Notes: generated by a model from the sequence alone, not told the origin. A stretch of 64,000 nucleotides of DNA from Ascaris suum (GCA_013433145.1 CM024172.1:2974501-3038500); one strand, 5' to 3'; numbered from the stretch's first letter, positions 1 to 22,004 are shown. Numbers and translations are program-made.

Positions 1-431
1 AACGAATATAACAAACGATATTCACTTTCAGCTATGTGGCACATTTCCTACGTTTACCTTCGCATACAACGTTGATGTATTTGCAAATTAATTTATTCTA
101 TTTTAGGAAAATTATCGTCTTTGCTATTAGGTATTCTTTTTAATGAATTTAATATGGAACACTTTGCGTTATTTAGTGAAAAGTAAGCAATGAGTGGGAA
201 AAAACTGCAATAAATACCGACATAAAAATCGGTAAAAATAAACTAGCACTCATATGCAAATGTATCGTTCAATTAATCAACACCAAAACGACTTCATTTT
301 TCGCTCCTTTTCTAAGGAAAGGCAGAAGAAACAGAATGAAGAGGTGATGGAGGGAGAAGAAAGAGGAAGAAGGAAAGGCCGATCGATACGATTTATAACG
401 CTTAGAAAATTGAATGCAATTTAGCACTTAC
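1..431. other. Intron sequence, no recognisable last SLC17 exon
   Basis: This should be the intron after the exon ending at 432 (donor TAC|GTAAGT). I looked for the final helix and cytoplasmic tail on the minus strand and found no convincing acceptor and open frame, so the terminal exon probably lies left of the window. Confidence 0.5.
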
Positions 432-3400
432 GTATCGCCACTGCAAAGGTGTATTATCAGGAGCAATGTTCGACACCGTGATAGGTACAAGCAGCATAGT
501 GAATGACATTGCCAATGAAATATTTCCGGTAACAAATGCTGCATAATGGCGAGCGACTAACGGTGCAGCCTGAATGATGCATTTCATTTAAAAATGGTAC
601 GAAACGAACAAAAAAAAAAGAATATCGATGAAATTAGTTTATTAACCATACTTTCAAGTAATCACCGAAGTGATTGAATTAAGTTTCACTATTATTCAAT
701 TGTGAGAATGAAAAGAGAGCGATAGAATATGTACGCATTTATGGTTTGATAGATGCAATTTTGCGTCCCGTCCCGCTATGCTGCTTATAATGTTTCATTA
801 ATTCATTTTTAACATCATCTATTTATCAATAATCGCTTCAGCTAAACAAACGAAATAAAATGGATCTCTAACTTCAGTGTCAATTCCCATTGGATGATTA
901 TTCTCTAATAAAAAATAATATCTTTGCTAAAAAAAAAAATTTTTTTTTGAAAATAATTTCGTCTTTGAAAAAAAAACGTATCAAATATTTACTCAACAAC
1001 TATAGTTACTATCATGTGCTATTTATATTGATTTGAATTAATTTTGAAAAGAATTTCATTTTGATAATCTTAATGATAATTTATGCATTTATGAAGTATT
1101 TTTTACTTGTCAAAACAAAAGCTTTTTCATTTTACGCGATCGTTTTGGAGAACAAATTTTCTTTCAACAATAGTAAGAATAAATTTCAGCGGCATTAATA
1201 GCAATAATATAAACGAATTTAATATTTATTGCCTCATATTTTCGTAATTAACTGATAAAATCTCATTGAAAAAATTTTCATTTTCTTTTCAATTTAGTGG
1301 TTAATTGATTTATTAGAATGAAATAAAGAAAGAGTAATCAACGAACCTTGAGGCAACCTCCAGTTGTTACGCCTAAGAAAGCAGTTGATAATGAGAGTAA
1401 TATCAATGATATGATCTTTTCATCGGAGCTCATAAAGCCTAATAGGACAAGACAAACAGCACATCCGAAAAATGCTAATGAATTGAACAACTGAAAACTG
1501 ATAATGTTTTATTAATAAAATGATAGATATTTCGTGAAAAGCTATCTCGTTTTGATAAACGACACAATTTGAAGCATATAACGATGAATTTTACTGTAAA
1601 TATCACAGAAACAGCCGAACGATTTAGCGTCATTTAATTCATCGAAAACTAACTGACTGCAATTTATAATAAAGGTAACAATAAGGCTTCAGACTATTAG
1701 CAAAATGCAAAGAAAAAAATTTTTTTTCATTTTAAACTGAAACATTCAGAACGAATTATTTCTTCTAATTTCAGATCGTCTTTGTTGATAAAATCATTGC
1801 ATAATGGCTCACTCAAATATAGAATAAGAAATTTTCATGCGCCTTAAATAAATGTTTAAAGTTGAGAATAAAATATGCGGTCAAATAGTGGAATATCTCG
1901 GTGTATTTCAACGTAGAATACCTTGGCATCTCATTTCTTAAGATTTCCATGTAATTGTTTTATTTTTTTAAATGTAATTACCTGCACTCTTAGTTAGATG
2001 TGTAGCCTTTTAAAAGTCATTAAAAAAGAAGTAATAAATAATTACAAAAATAATTATAAAAATATATGCTTCACCTTGAGTTTAGCATTGTCATTTAGGA
2101 AATGAATTTTATCGCTAGCTGATCCACATCCGATCTTAACGCCAATTTGCAATAGTGGTGGAATGGCCGCTGTTAATCCGCTATCGTTCACTTGAAAACC
2201 AAGCACAGCGTGCAAAAAAGTTGGTGCAAAGAAGAAGATAATATTGTCGCAAAACATAAGTGCCAATGCGGCAATCCAAATTGCCCATATCGATGCTGTG
2301 GTTAATATAGCCACATATGGTATGGAGCGCATCTCTTTTTTACTAAACATTACAACTATTAGATCAAGTATAGAAAATACAATGAATACTAGATTTTAAA
2401 AAAAACCTAAATTTTATAAACGAGTGAATCGTTGTGAGGATCTATCTGAAATTATAAATTACCGTTTTTTGGCAATGAATTTATTCGTAGACGGGAAACT
2501 AATTGCACGTTTCGTTAATTTATCTCTTTTAAATAGAGCAATAAATTTTTTGAAAATGTCAATACCGCTTTGTGTTCTAAATACTATGACCATTTCCATG
2601 GAAAATTTGCAAGCAGCTAATTTTTTAAATTTGCATATTGCATTCGATAAGTGCATCGAAATTAAAGCATTTAAAATCGTCACTGGAAAACTAGTGAATT
2701 GTTCGAAACCCTACCTATATACTTTTTTTGCCGAGTATCTCAACGGTTACTTGCTTAATAGGTGCTAATAGGTATCGACGAGTATCGTGTTTTACATCTC
2801 ACGAATTAAACAAAATCGTACCTCACTAGTTCCTTGCCTGCATCGATCTTCTTGAGTTCGGTTGCACTCACAAGTGGATGTTTATTTGGTGAATTTCGAT
2901 AAATAATTATAAAACAAATGAAGAGTAAGAGTGAAACAGCACCGTGACCAAAGTAAATGTAAGGCCAAGAATAGTTCGTACACACATAACCACCAATAGG
3001 CATTGTTATTACTGGCGATAGTTGTAAACACGCCACCAATATCGATAAAAATAATCCACTCTATAAAATGATTTGCGATTCTCATTGGCAGTTTCATTTT
3101 TTACTTAATTGATAGGGAACAAAACTTAATCATATCATTCTAATTTATTCCGTATGAATTTACATCAAAGAATAGCAAGTTTAATGGATGAGGAAATATA
3201 CCGAAAAATATATTCATTTAAAAGAACAATATTTTTTAATAAATAAAGATATGAATGATATGATGCCTGTTTGATGGGTGTCCATTTCGTGATGAAACTG
3301 CCTATTACAGAAAAGTTGGCCGCAAATGCAATTCCTTGAATGAGTCTTGCAGCGATGAAAATGAATAATCCGATACGTGCAGCGAATGGTATCAAGAAAG

Positions 3401-5867
3401 TTGCAATAGCAGATAACAATCCAAGTGGACCGAGTACTATTCGAATACCAAAATGATCGATTAGCCAAACAACAGGGAAATGCGCCAACTGAAAATCTTC
3501 CATAATTTAATTCTTTGAATCAAATCGATTATACAAATAGGAAAGGCTTAATTTGCTCTAATCGATTGTTTCTGATAAGAACTTTGAAGGGTTAAACGTT
3601 GTTCAATATTTTTGCTTAACTAATAATCAATTACAACGTAATTTTATATGATATTTATAAATAGATCTGTGAATAACTATAAATTACAAAAATTCAATTA
3701 ACGAATTAGTCATTACTTATGAAATTCTTTTTTAATTTTACTTAAAAAGTTTCTAAATTAATTCACTACATTTAAGTATAAATAATAATGCGAAAATTTA
3801 ACGAATACTCGAAGAAACGATTTCTAGTTGAATAGTTCTCTAATGTAAGAAGGAAAAGAAAGCGGCCGCTTTCAATTCCACGTGGGAATTTTCATCACTT
3901 CATTTGCGCTAAGCAGGTTTTTTTTTTAAAATTCTCCGAGGTGTTACTGCAAAGCATTAAGCCACTACTCTATTAAGCTTTAGTCTGTTAAAGCCCAAAT
4001 ATATTAAACAACGAAAATTGCCAATTATTGTTGGATCAAACGAGGTAGTAAGTATTACGGAGATAAAACAACACGCATTGAAATGCAATACTAAGCTCTA
4101 AATTCGATCCTTCCTCTTTACAAATAATTCCATTCGACAAAGTTATATATAAACAAGTTTTATTAGTGCTACTAGATAGTAAACAACAGTCTGTTTGTCA
4201 TAGCACCCTTAATGAATGTAAAAGTTTGTTTAAATATGTCTTTGGCTTAGAAAATTATTTACCCAAACGTGGCACCTAATAACTGTTGACAGCAAAGCAT
4301 GCCGAAATGATCGATAAGAAGGCGTTTTGGTTCATATCAAGCTCAGCTATTGATCAAATGAATTGTGCCATCATATCGAGTATTTCCATCAAATGAACTA
4401 TTGTAATCTCATTGTATCAGTCAATCCATGTGCAAGAACACCTTACTTTAAAAAAAACTGTCTCTCTTGCGTATTGTACTGTCTAATTGAATCGAGTTAC
4501 CAAGAAAGAATCGAGAGAGAATGCGAACATAACGACACACGTACGAGGAAATATAATTCAAAAAAGGTGCTAATTTAAACGTATAGATAATGAATTGTAT
4601 TGCTTACAAGTGCTCCAACTGCAACCGCAGATATGAGTAAACTTTTATCGTGTGGAGTATACCAAATAATTTCTTCGATAAAAAGCCCCAAAACGGATGG
4701 ATCGTTAGTATCCTCGATGAGATTGCTAACTAGTTCTACAGAAGTTGTTGAGACGTTTCCCACCGTCAAATTCTCTTGTGCCATACGGATTTCCTCCGAC
4801 GATACACTTGCGTTTAAGTGCCTATAAAACAATGCAAATTTCAAATTCAGTGGTAATTCAACCTATCCACTTAATGACATATTTTTCAACTTTATTTAAT
4901 AATTGCAACGATAAATGCCCACACATCACTCTCAATTCACTTCTATGAGTCCTTCAACGTATCTTTTATCATTTGATGACGATAATAATGCCGCATTTTA
5001 AATATAGGTTCAATTAGGTTAAAAGATTTGTTACTGAAATTTAAGCAAACTAAATCAACGTCTCAAATTCATAACATTTAATAATTTAAATGAAATTTTA
5101 GAATGAGTGATAAATGATAAGAGTGGATATATGAATTGATATTAACTATCATCTAGTAATTTGCATCTATGTGCAAGAAAAATTCGTTCATTTTCGCCTT
5201 CTAAATTCAGTATTTTATATTGATTAGAAATTTTATAAACACTAAAGAGTTACAATTGAATTTTCTTTAGATCAATTTGGTGATATTTTTCCATAAAACG
5301 AAAAAAAAAAAAAATCAATAATTAAAAACAAAACTCGTTTGTTTTGCAAAAAAAAAAAACGAGCAATTGCTAAGGTGCATTTTAATAAGTTTATAGCTGT
5401 TCGTCGCAATTTGTGCAATTTGAAACGCAATCGCTCAATCAACTAGCATCACACATTGGCTTCTCTCGTCTCGTCATTCATGTGATTTTGAGATCATGCG
5501 CTAATAAGATCTCGAGGTTACGCTAATATGATCGATTCCGTTCGTCTATTCAATTTACTTGGGAGTTTCGAAAATAAAATCTCAGAATATAAAATAAAGC
5601 CACAAACAGTTTCCATTTTTTAAAAACAAATTCATATTTAGCATTAATATTGATTGAAAAATATTTCGAGATCAATTATTACCTGTGCGGATGTGTACAA
5701 AGAATTGCGATGTTGAAAGTAAGAATATTACACCATATAGCCGTTAAACAGAGGAGTATATAGAAGAGGAGGAAATATCTGGTATACGAACTGTCACATT
5801 TCTTCTGTATTTCATTTTCTGTTTGTGCATTTGTATTGGTGTTATTCTTCAATGCTGAAGACGCCAT
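432..5867 (-). CDS. SLC17-family (sialin/VGLUT/phosphate-type) MFS transporter, 3' end beyond window
   Basis: Seven minus-strand exons join in frame: 5683-5867 (start ATG at 5867), 4608-4821, 3267-3488, 2822-3060, 2075-2342, 1347-1490 and 432-569, giving 470 codons before the left edge. The last 30-40 residues are missing. Exon 1 carries the first membrane helix (CLTAIWCNILTFNIAIL). Exon 2 is the luminal loop with N-glycosylation sequons at N65, N79 and N84. Later exons give FPVVWLIDHFG, GSFITKWTPIKQ, LSPVITMPIGGYVC and TAFLGVTTGG, which follow the helix order of the nematode SLC17 group. That family moves organic or inorganic anions (phosphate, sialate, glutamate) across plasma or vesicle membranes; the substrate here cannot be told. 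The exon 3 donor is GC, not GT. All other junctions are GT-AG and phase-consistent. The neighbouring Pol kappa gene is on the same strand 2.2 kb away. Confidence 0.93.
3061..3266 (-). other. GC-AG intron in the SLC17 gene
   Basis: Family alignment fixes the exon end at ...WTPIKQ and the next exon at SGLFLSILVACLQ. The only boundary that fits is CAG|GCATCA at 3267/3266, with acceptor TTTTATAG at 3061-3068. Reading on past 3267 gives residues unlike the family. The next GT downstream would insert over 20 such residues. Confidence 0.75.
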
Positions 5868-8098
5868 TATTCTCTCATTCTGAAGGCAAACCTCTTAAGG
5901 TAAGTGGAGTTGAATGTAATTCTAAGTGGAAAAAATTTCATTGGATAAGCAAATGGAATTTAGAGATAATTTTCGAAGTCATTTTTGATAAAAATTCTCA
6001 CGATTTTTTTCTCCCTCATCATCATATTGAGGTATTTATTTATGGAACTTCCTACAATCTAACATTATCAGCAGTTCATAGTAGATGAAAATATCTCTCT
6101 TCTAAGGTGACATAGAAATATCCAATGGCGACTCATTTTCTCAACGATAAATATCTCAATAATAAAATTACAAAAAACGCTCTCGGTAATTTTTTAACAA
6201 CGAAAGACTATTAAAAAACATTCGATGAGTAAAATCAAGCAAAAATACAAGCATTACATCACTATAGCGCAAAATCAACGAAACAAATAGAGCAAAAATA
6301 AAAGAGAACATTTATATAAACTTCTAATCGCTACTGAGAGGTTTTTTGTAAATGAAACATAACTTGGAATACACCAATCAGGGTGACATTTTCATACAGC
6401 AACAATTCAGTTAAGCGACCTCAAAATTTATTTTCTTCCAGTAATTCTCAAATAGACTAAAAAGGTTTTTTTTTGCCCATTTAATATTCGAGTAATCAAA
6501 TCTGCTCAACCATCCGTTTCTTCCATCTCGTACTACTATACATGCTAATTCAGCTGCACAAATTATTGCTTAAAATTTTGTATGGGTGATAGATAAAAAA
6601 AAGAAATTCTGTATTCTCATCCACGATGCGTGCTATAAGACATATATGAACAAATGTAAATATATATTGGACTTCAATGTAACGATGTGCCTGACGATAT
6701 TTGACAGCAGAAGATACTCAAGCAGATTTCGAAACCATGACGGTAAATTTGTTCGTAAGCCATCTCAATCGTGGAATTATCGGAATCTAGAAAGCCACAA
6801 ATGCATGATAAAATGTTAAGCAGAGTTTAAAATGAGTACTTTTTGAATGGCCAGCTAGATGAATCCGCATACACGACATCGAATGAAATGAGTGATGAGT
6901 GAGGTTCGGCTGTTAAAAACTGGATTTGCAAGGATTAGGTGGTAATGTTTATTGTGTGAATGATGCGTATCAGTAGTTCAACAGATTGTCATCGATGAAA
7001 TGCATTTTATTGTTAAGTAGTATTACAGTATGCATTTATTACCACATATCATCTCTTCCATCCTAGTCCTCCTTCTCCACAACTTTCTCTCTCGTTCAGC
7101 CTTCAACTCATCACTACCAACATAATCGCTAGCGTAATTTCTGCCAGGAGATCATAAGTTCAATTTTTTCCTTTCCGAAGGATATTCGTTGCAACGTGAT
7201 GATTTCAACGGGAAACGGTATACTTCAGCAATCCCTTTTGCTGCGTTTGATGACATGTTTTCACCTGACAGATCTTTATTCATAATTCCCGGACTTCCTT
7301 TCGCGTTGTTGGCACAAATCTTCAAAGACGTCACCTTGCAATGTTCGTTTTCATGGTAAAACTCGGTTGCCCACTTGCCGCTTCAACGTGAGATTATTGC
7401 TTTCAAGAAAAAATTCGACGAACGCAATGGATGGGACGGAACTTGTTTGCAGAGAGGTTGAAAGAGGTTTCAATACAAAGCAATGAATGATGTTTTATTT
7501 TATGAAGTTCAGCTTACAATATCACAGAGTTAATAGTGTTGCAAATAACTAAGAGGATCAAAATGTGTAGTTTTATTTCCGATTAATAATTAAGCTAATA
7601 GATGTATACACAAATGCACAAATAACACATCAACGGGTGGGCTAAAAAAACAAAATGGATCCCAATACCCGTTAAAAAGTGCTAAGGTGCGAAGAGATTT
7701 TAAAAAAATGTGAAAGCAGCCACAGCTCACTGAAGAAAGAATTATCCGAGATCGGCAAAAGACAACGACAATGAACACACTAAACGACTAAAAATATGCG
7801 CATATAAAATATGATCGATATTGGCACGGAAAGAAGCATTGTTGAAGGATGGGAAAATTCCCCGTCAGCTTGAACTTAAGAGTAAGGTAAAGATATACCA
7901 AAATGGATGAAAAACAATTCACACCTTCAAATATTTGCGGATATAATCTTTATGCTTCCAAGTTTTTCTGCTGCAAGAAGGATCGGCCACGATGCTATGC
8001 ATCCTCACACTCAAAACACGATTGCGAACCCCAGCATCGCTTCCCAGCTATAATTATATCCGAGAATTCACAATAAAAAGCACACAATTTGAACAGAT
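5868..8098. other. Intergenic region between SLC17 start and Pol kappa stop
   Basis: This 2.2 kb lies between two genes read on the minus strand, so it holds the SLC17 promoter and the Pol kappa 3' UTR. No clear polyadenylation signal is close to the Pol kappa stop; the nearest minus-strand AATAAA I see is near 7572-7577. The only coding-like patch is at 7152-7382, listed separately. Confidence 0.5.
7152..7382 (-). CDS. Unrecognised coding-like open frame (exon or pseudogene)
   Basis: This is a 76-codon minus-strand frame ending in a stop, open back to a TGA at 7383-7385. It reads with balanced composition (KWATEFYHENEHCKVTSLK, then NNAKGSPGIMNKDLSGENM) and is more GC-rich than the flanks. 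A possible acceptor (TTGAAG) overlaps its start. I do not recognise the family. It could be the last exon of an unseen gene, an unannotated 3' exon, or a decayed insertion. It sits about 0.7 kb past the Pol kappa stop. Confidence 0.25.
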   Translation of the reverse strand, partial: SGKWATEFYHENEHCKVTSLKICANNAKGSPGIMNKDLSGENMSSNAAKGIAEVYRFPLKSSRCNEYPSERKKLNL

Positions 8099-17019
<8,921 letters not shown>

Positions 17020-17060
17020 TGCTTCATCGACAGTACGCTCAGAGAACTGAAGAAAATAAT
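17020..17060 (-). promoter_or_regulatory. Candidate trans-splice acceptor and leader of Pol kappa
   Basis: On the minus strand TTATTTTCTTCAG ends at 17047, followed by 27 bases and the in-frame start ATG (17017-17019). I found no coding exon upstream, and the family N-terminus begins here, so this acceptor is more likely for a spliced leader or a 5' UTR intron. An out-of-frame ATG at 17025-17027 precedes the start by eight bases. The 27 leader bases are open in the Pol kappa frame, so an upstream coding exon is not excluded. Confidence 0.45.
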
Positions 17061-17217
17061 AACGATCGTTGAGTGATAAAAACTCTCAAAATATTAGATG
17101 AAGAGGATATTGGATTCCATACAAAATGATAACTAAGTTGAAAGGCACAACGATAATATCTTCATATCAGCCAGTTGAGAAATTTTCTATGGTGCAGCAA
17201 ATGAACTCCAATGTAGA

Positions 17218-17230
17218 GGGGGGGGGGGGG
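17218..17230. repeat. G13 homopolymer
   Basis: A run of 13 G about 170 bases upstream of the Pol kappa leader acceptor. Confidence 0.95.
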
Positions 17231-17713
17231 TCCATGAAAACGCGGACGGAAGTAGTTTCCATCAAAAACACAATTCAGGATTGAAACAGCTCAGAACTAC
17301 CATGATGTATGAATATAGTTTATTTTTAAATAATCCCGCGTAAATTCGCTAATTATAGTTCCAATAGACGGAAAAATGTAGCTGCAACAGTTTTAAAGGT
17401 TACGATACCGTAGAAGCATGATGAGACACGGAGGACTATATGAATCGATCAAAGATATTTTGAAGGAACCTAATTTCCCGAACGATTTCCCGAACGACTA
17501 CTATATGAACCGAGCAAATTCATTTTTCATTCTGGCGATAATCTCTTTATAAATGATTTTGAAATGGTGCTATCGTCGTATAAGTTTCCAAGTCGCATAT
17601 ACGGTACAAAAATATGGTATCGTTTCATTGAATTTCCAATTCGTTTTGAAAGAAGAAAAATTCATGCAGCGCTATATTTTATACGAAGAAAACAAACTGA
17701 TAGTTTGAAAATT

Positions 17714-17834
17714 ATATTGCTTTTGCTCACCGATTGATGAAAAGAAAGCAGAGATTATCGTTTGTGATAGGGAAGAGTAGGGATTGTTCGGCGGATTTAC
17801 TGAAAACGTTAATATTTATTGCTTATATCAAGCA
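17714..17834. repeat. Copy B of a 120-bp direct duplication
   Basis: Same orientation and order of blocks as 16734-16852, offset by about 980 bases, with scattered point differences. This copy lies upstream of the Pol kappa start, in the presumed 5' flank. Confidence 0.85.
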
Positions 17835-19579
17835 ATACAATTGTAGTACGATAGAGAGAAAATCAAAGAGAGGAAATAAAAAATAAAAAATTTATCTGCT
17901 ATTTTCTTTTTTAAATAATGGATTAAAGAATACGAAAAATAAAAGAGTGAATTTTTGACGAAGAGATAAACAAAGTTTTAGTAGATGGGAAAATTTTAAA
18001 GCGAAAAGAAGAGAGAATTGATGATTAAATCGAAACTAATGGTAAGAAGCTCATGTGGAGCATTTTCGGAGCGAAAAGAAACTTCCACATATATTCAGTT
18101 TTGAAAAGAATTTCAAATAGATACGACAGGTGAAATTGTACTTAAAAGAGAGAGATGACCAAAGAATCATATCAACGAATTTATGCTTTATTTTATTCGC
18201 CGATATTAGTGCATTCATTTGTTGCATCTCAGAGGCATGAAAGGATGCATCGCTCCATATAGCCATAGTTTGATAGAGGACAATGCAGCAGGAGATAGTA
18301 TGTGAAATTTCGTTGAATGATCAGAAATGAATTGGATATTAAATGAGGATTAGCGAAAAAAATAAAAGAAAAATAACGAAGCATATAGCCAGAGAAAAAT
18401 AAATCGAATGACACAAATACAATTCAACGATATTCTTGATTAATCTTGCTGCCAGGTAAACTGTTTCAACACCGAGGAATATTGAGTTTTATGATTATCT
18501 CAATTTATTCCTGACGTACACATGAAAAGGCTCCAGAAGCGCTTCTTTGTTTAGTATCTTCATTGTTTTTACAACCGCCCCAATGAGTACCTGATAAATA
18601 ATGGAGCATACAATTGATTAAAGAGGAATCTGTATTGTTCGACCAAAAACAGACATAGAATCTTTGTGCAGTGCGTTTCTGAATAAAGGTATCCAAATTA
18701 TAAAGATATCTTTTAATGCTTCCTCATCTCGAATATAACTAGAGAATAATCTCGTATTTGATTTTAATATACCCGTTTAAGAACATTTCAACGAAGTATA
18801 TAAATCAATAGTCCTCAATTTTTATCATTAATAAGAGCAGTCAACGGCAACAAGCTCATAGATAAAAAGAATCCGTTTGTCGATATTCTCCAAACAAATG
18901 TTATTGGCCTTAGCTTAGCACTTGTGAAGGGCAACTTTTTCATTTCATTTACTTTCATCTGTATTGTAAGGCGATTTATGGACGTATAAGAAGAGTGTTG
19001 TATCTGAAAGGGGAAGGACCTAGAATGTCCTCAAAAATGTCAAGATGCTTCGTTGACTCTAAAAGTTGTGAGAAGCAGTATTCACTTCACGAACAATCAT
19101 TGACCTAAATGCGGTTCCTTTTATGCGAAGGTCGTATGAACCCCTTTTGCAGTTGCCGCTATCATTGCTACTTTCGATGCTATCTTCATCATTATTACTA
19201 CTACTACTACTATCTGGAAAAGTACTTTCATCGACAAAAAATTATTTAATTAACTCCATTTTTCGAACTTTTTTAACGAATAAACTCACAAATTTACTTT
19301 CATTAAGAAACACCTGAAAGGTGATCTTTTATATTAGAAATATGATTGAGTAATGACTCTACAGTTTGAACGGAATTGTGCATCTTTTTCGATGGTACTA
19401 TTCATGTCATAAATTTAAGAAAATAATTGAAATTTTTTGAACGAGATATTTGAGAAATTAATAAAATAATAGCGCGCTACTCGATGCTTCAATGTGTTTC
19501 CTATAATTGTTATAAGTAGCACATGATGTCATTTGTGAGTTAATTTGCATAATTGCATTTCTTCGCTATAAATTCTTCA

Positions 19580-19882
19580 ATGATTGCTATATCGTTAATA
19601 TTAGCGATAGATAGAAGAGAAAAAACACACAATTTCAATGATCTTAATGATCGATACTATTGCACTGAAATGAATTATTTTATGGATATTGAATTTCAAA
19701 AATTGAGAAAGCAAATAAAAGACGAAACCTTCAACTCATTCCTTAACAATTTAATTACTTTAGCTACCTATGGCCATACCAAAGGAACCAACTATATACG
19801 TAAAACAACTAATATGGGAAAAAAACCATTGAGATACTATGCCGTACAGCTATTTAGCTCGTATGGCCTACGAGGAAAATAA
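19580..19882 (+). CDS. Candidate small precursor (possible neuropeptide-like), or 3' exon of an unseen gene
   Basis: An ATG-started frame of 100 codons ends in TAA at 19880-19882, and a canonical AATAAA follows at 19936-19941, as at the 3' end of a gene. The product begins with a short hydrophobic run (MIAISLILAI), which is brief for a signal peptide. It has a charged middle (EFQKLRKQIKDETF) and ends NMGKKPLRYYAVQLFSSYG-LRGK. GKK and the final GK look like prohormone cleavage and amidation sites. I cannot assign it to a known peptide family. An acceptor at ATTAG or GATAG near 19607-19611 could mean that only the later part is coding. It could also be a chance open frame in AT-rich DNA. Confidence 0.32.
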   Translation: MIAISLILAIDRREKTHNFNDLNDRYYCTEMNYFMDIEFQKLRKQIKDETFNSFLNNLITLATYGHTKGTNYIRKTTNMGKKPLRYYAVQLFSSYGLRGK

Positions 19883-22004
19883 TTTCTATAATGTGACATG
19901 AAAACAAACGATTGCGCGTTGCTCTGTAACGATAAAATAAATAAAGAAAATAAATAAACTAGTATTGTTCACCGAAGAAAATATTTTCATCGATAGTCAA
20001 ATGGTAAAAGTTTTCGGATCGCCAAACCGCAAAAAAAACCTTTTAGCGCGAACTGATCTCATCATAAGTTCCATAGTATACTAAATATATCTGTATTATA
20101 CATAGTGAATTCAGAAATATGTTATAGCCGGAAAACCTCATCAAATGTATTTCATGAGGATTTCAACTAAATTAACCCAAACTCATTATCACCTAATTTT
20201 TAAATGCAATTCTTTTATACCGTCTAGATGGGTCATATTCGATGAATATTTCGTTTATAAATGATTATTGAAAAAAAGAATATGACACTTGTGCAATATT
20301 TCTTTTGAAATATTTATGAATGCAATTCTCAATTATGCAAAGGAATTCTAATCAATTATTGCAAATATTATTGTTTAGCTATATGAGTTTATCACAAAAG
20401 TACTAATTAAAATTGCTCACAATATGCACATTGCAAGAATAAGTGTTTATTGGATGGGGGGTTATTGTATGGCATGCACAAGGCTGTCCATTAGGAAGTG
20501 CAATGCTCCACACTAAACATCCTCCATTTGCATGTCGCTACTTGAGCACCTCTTCAATGCTTGTAGGCATATGTCCACTCATCACGACCCGCATTGCTCA
20601 TAAATCGTTTCATACTGTTTCATTGTGTTTTGCATTTATAAGCGTCTTGTGTATATTAATCTCCGATTTAAGGCATTTACTATCACTATTTTAAAAGAAT
20701 GTTTAAGTTTTAAAATGATCGTTTCAGTTGTTGCAAATATATTATGCAAATTTTCATTTGTATTCAACTTGTAAATTAAATGTAAATATTTGCAAATTTA
20801 CTTATATATTATTGCAAATAAATCGTATTTTCAAATTTATATTTACGCTTTATGGCGTTTTTTGTTGATTATCGTAGTAACTGTTTTTGTAGTATAACTT
20901 TATTCTTAAGCTGTTTTCTCTTTAATAAAATTAGCATATAAATACATTTAAAGAAGTGTCTCATTTATTCGTTTTAAAATGGAAAAAATCATTAAACAAA
21001 TTAGCGAATTTAATTACTGACTATAGCACTGAAATAATGGGAGATATCTATTGTATACGCTTTCTTTTATTTATACAATATTCCTAGTTAATAAAAAAAA
21101 ATGCAATATTGTTGTTCAATTTTAGACATTTTTTTTCTCTTATTAAACAAAAGAAAAAACTGTAATATCAATTGCTTGCAGCTGTTTTGATAATGAAGGT
21201 GTTAATTGAATTTGTTGAATATGTTGGTAAATTAATCACTAATGAACAAATGCGAAATAAATTTGATAAGTGCTTCGAAATTTGTTGTAAAGTATAACCG
21301 ATTTAATTAACGAGAATGATTGTTGGGAACCAAGCGAATGATATCAGAAAGAATCAGATCTGATGATTTAAATGTAAGATTCGTCATCGTTTACATTTTT
21401 TCGTCTAAGGACTTTCTCATTGAATTTGTGGTGGCCCAAAGGGTAATTTCAGGTGTAGTTTTTAAAAACATAGTTGTCTTTTAGGGCTAGTTGAAAAGCT
21501 ACTCCTGCACAGCTGGCTAGAATGGACATTCACATATGCAGAACTAAGCTTCCTAATCGTCCAGCCCGCAATTATTATTTCAGAACTCATTTCGAGTTCA
21601 TTTTGTTAATTTCGTTGTCATTTCCGGTTCATTTTATCATTCCGTTATCCCTTTCATAAGATAAAATTGAGATGCACTTTGTATTCTTCACATAGTAGAG
21701 AAAAGTGGCTAAGCACTAAATTGCACAGCTCATTTACCACTCCCCCCTCCCCCCCCCTTTCCTTTAAAGAATGGAATTTTAAACATATGAAGCGGAATAT
21801 TCCACCTATGTGTAAATCTACGGAATAAACGTTAATATTTTATTACAATTTGTTCTGGTGAGTCACTAATAAAATGCAATCAGTTATTCACCATATGTGT
21901 GTTCTTTTGAAGATGATGTGTCTTGTGTAAACGTATCAATGCTATTCGTCAATAGAGCACAATGAAAGAAGAGGAGCTGTAGGAGGTGGATATAAGGAAG
22001 AGGT

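Larger units (their letters stand above)
17061..19579. other. 5' flank of Pol kappa, no supported gene
   Basis: Start of the divergent interval between Pol kappa (minus) and the homeobox gene (plus). It contains the G13 tract, duplication copy B and a low-complexity TCA/CTA-rich stretch near 19150-19215 that encodes only a leucine run. I see no exon that connects to either neighbour. Confidence 0.45.

Noticed and set aside
19123..19317. Leucine-rich frame resembling a signal peptide upstream of the 19.6 kb candidate
   Set aside because: The leucines come from TCA/CTA-type trinucleotide repeats, and I could not join it to the 19.6 kb frame with matching phase and good splice sites.
20443..20694. 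83-codon plus-strand frame in a GC-richer patch
   Set aside because: No splice context, no motif and no family I recognise; composition alone is too little.
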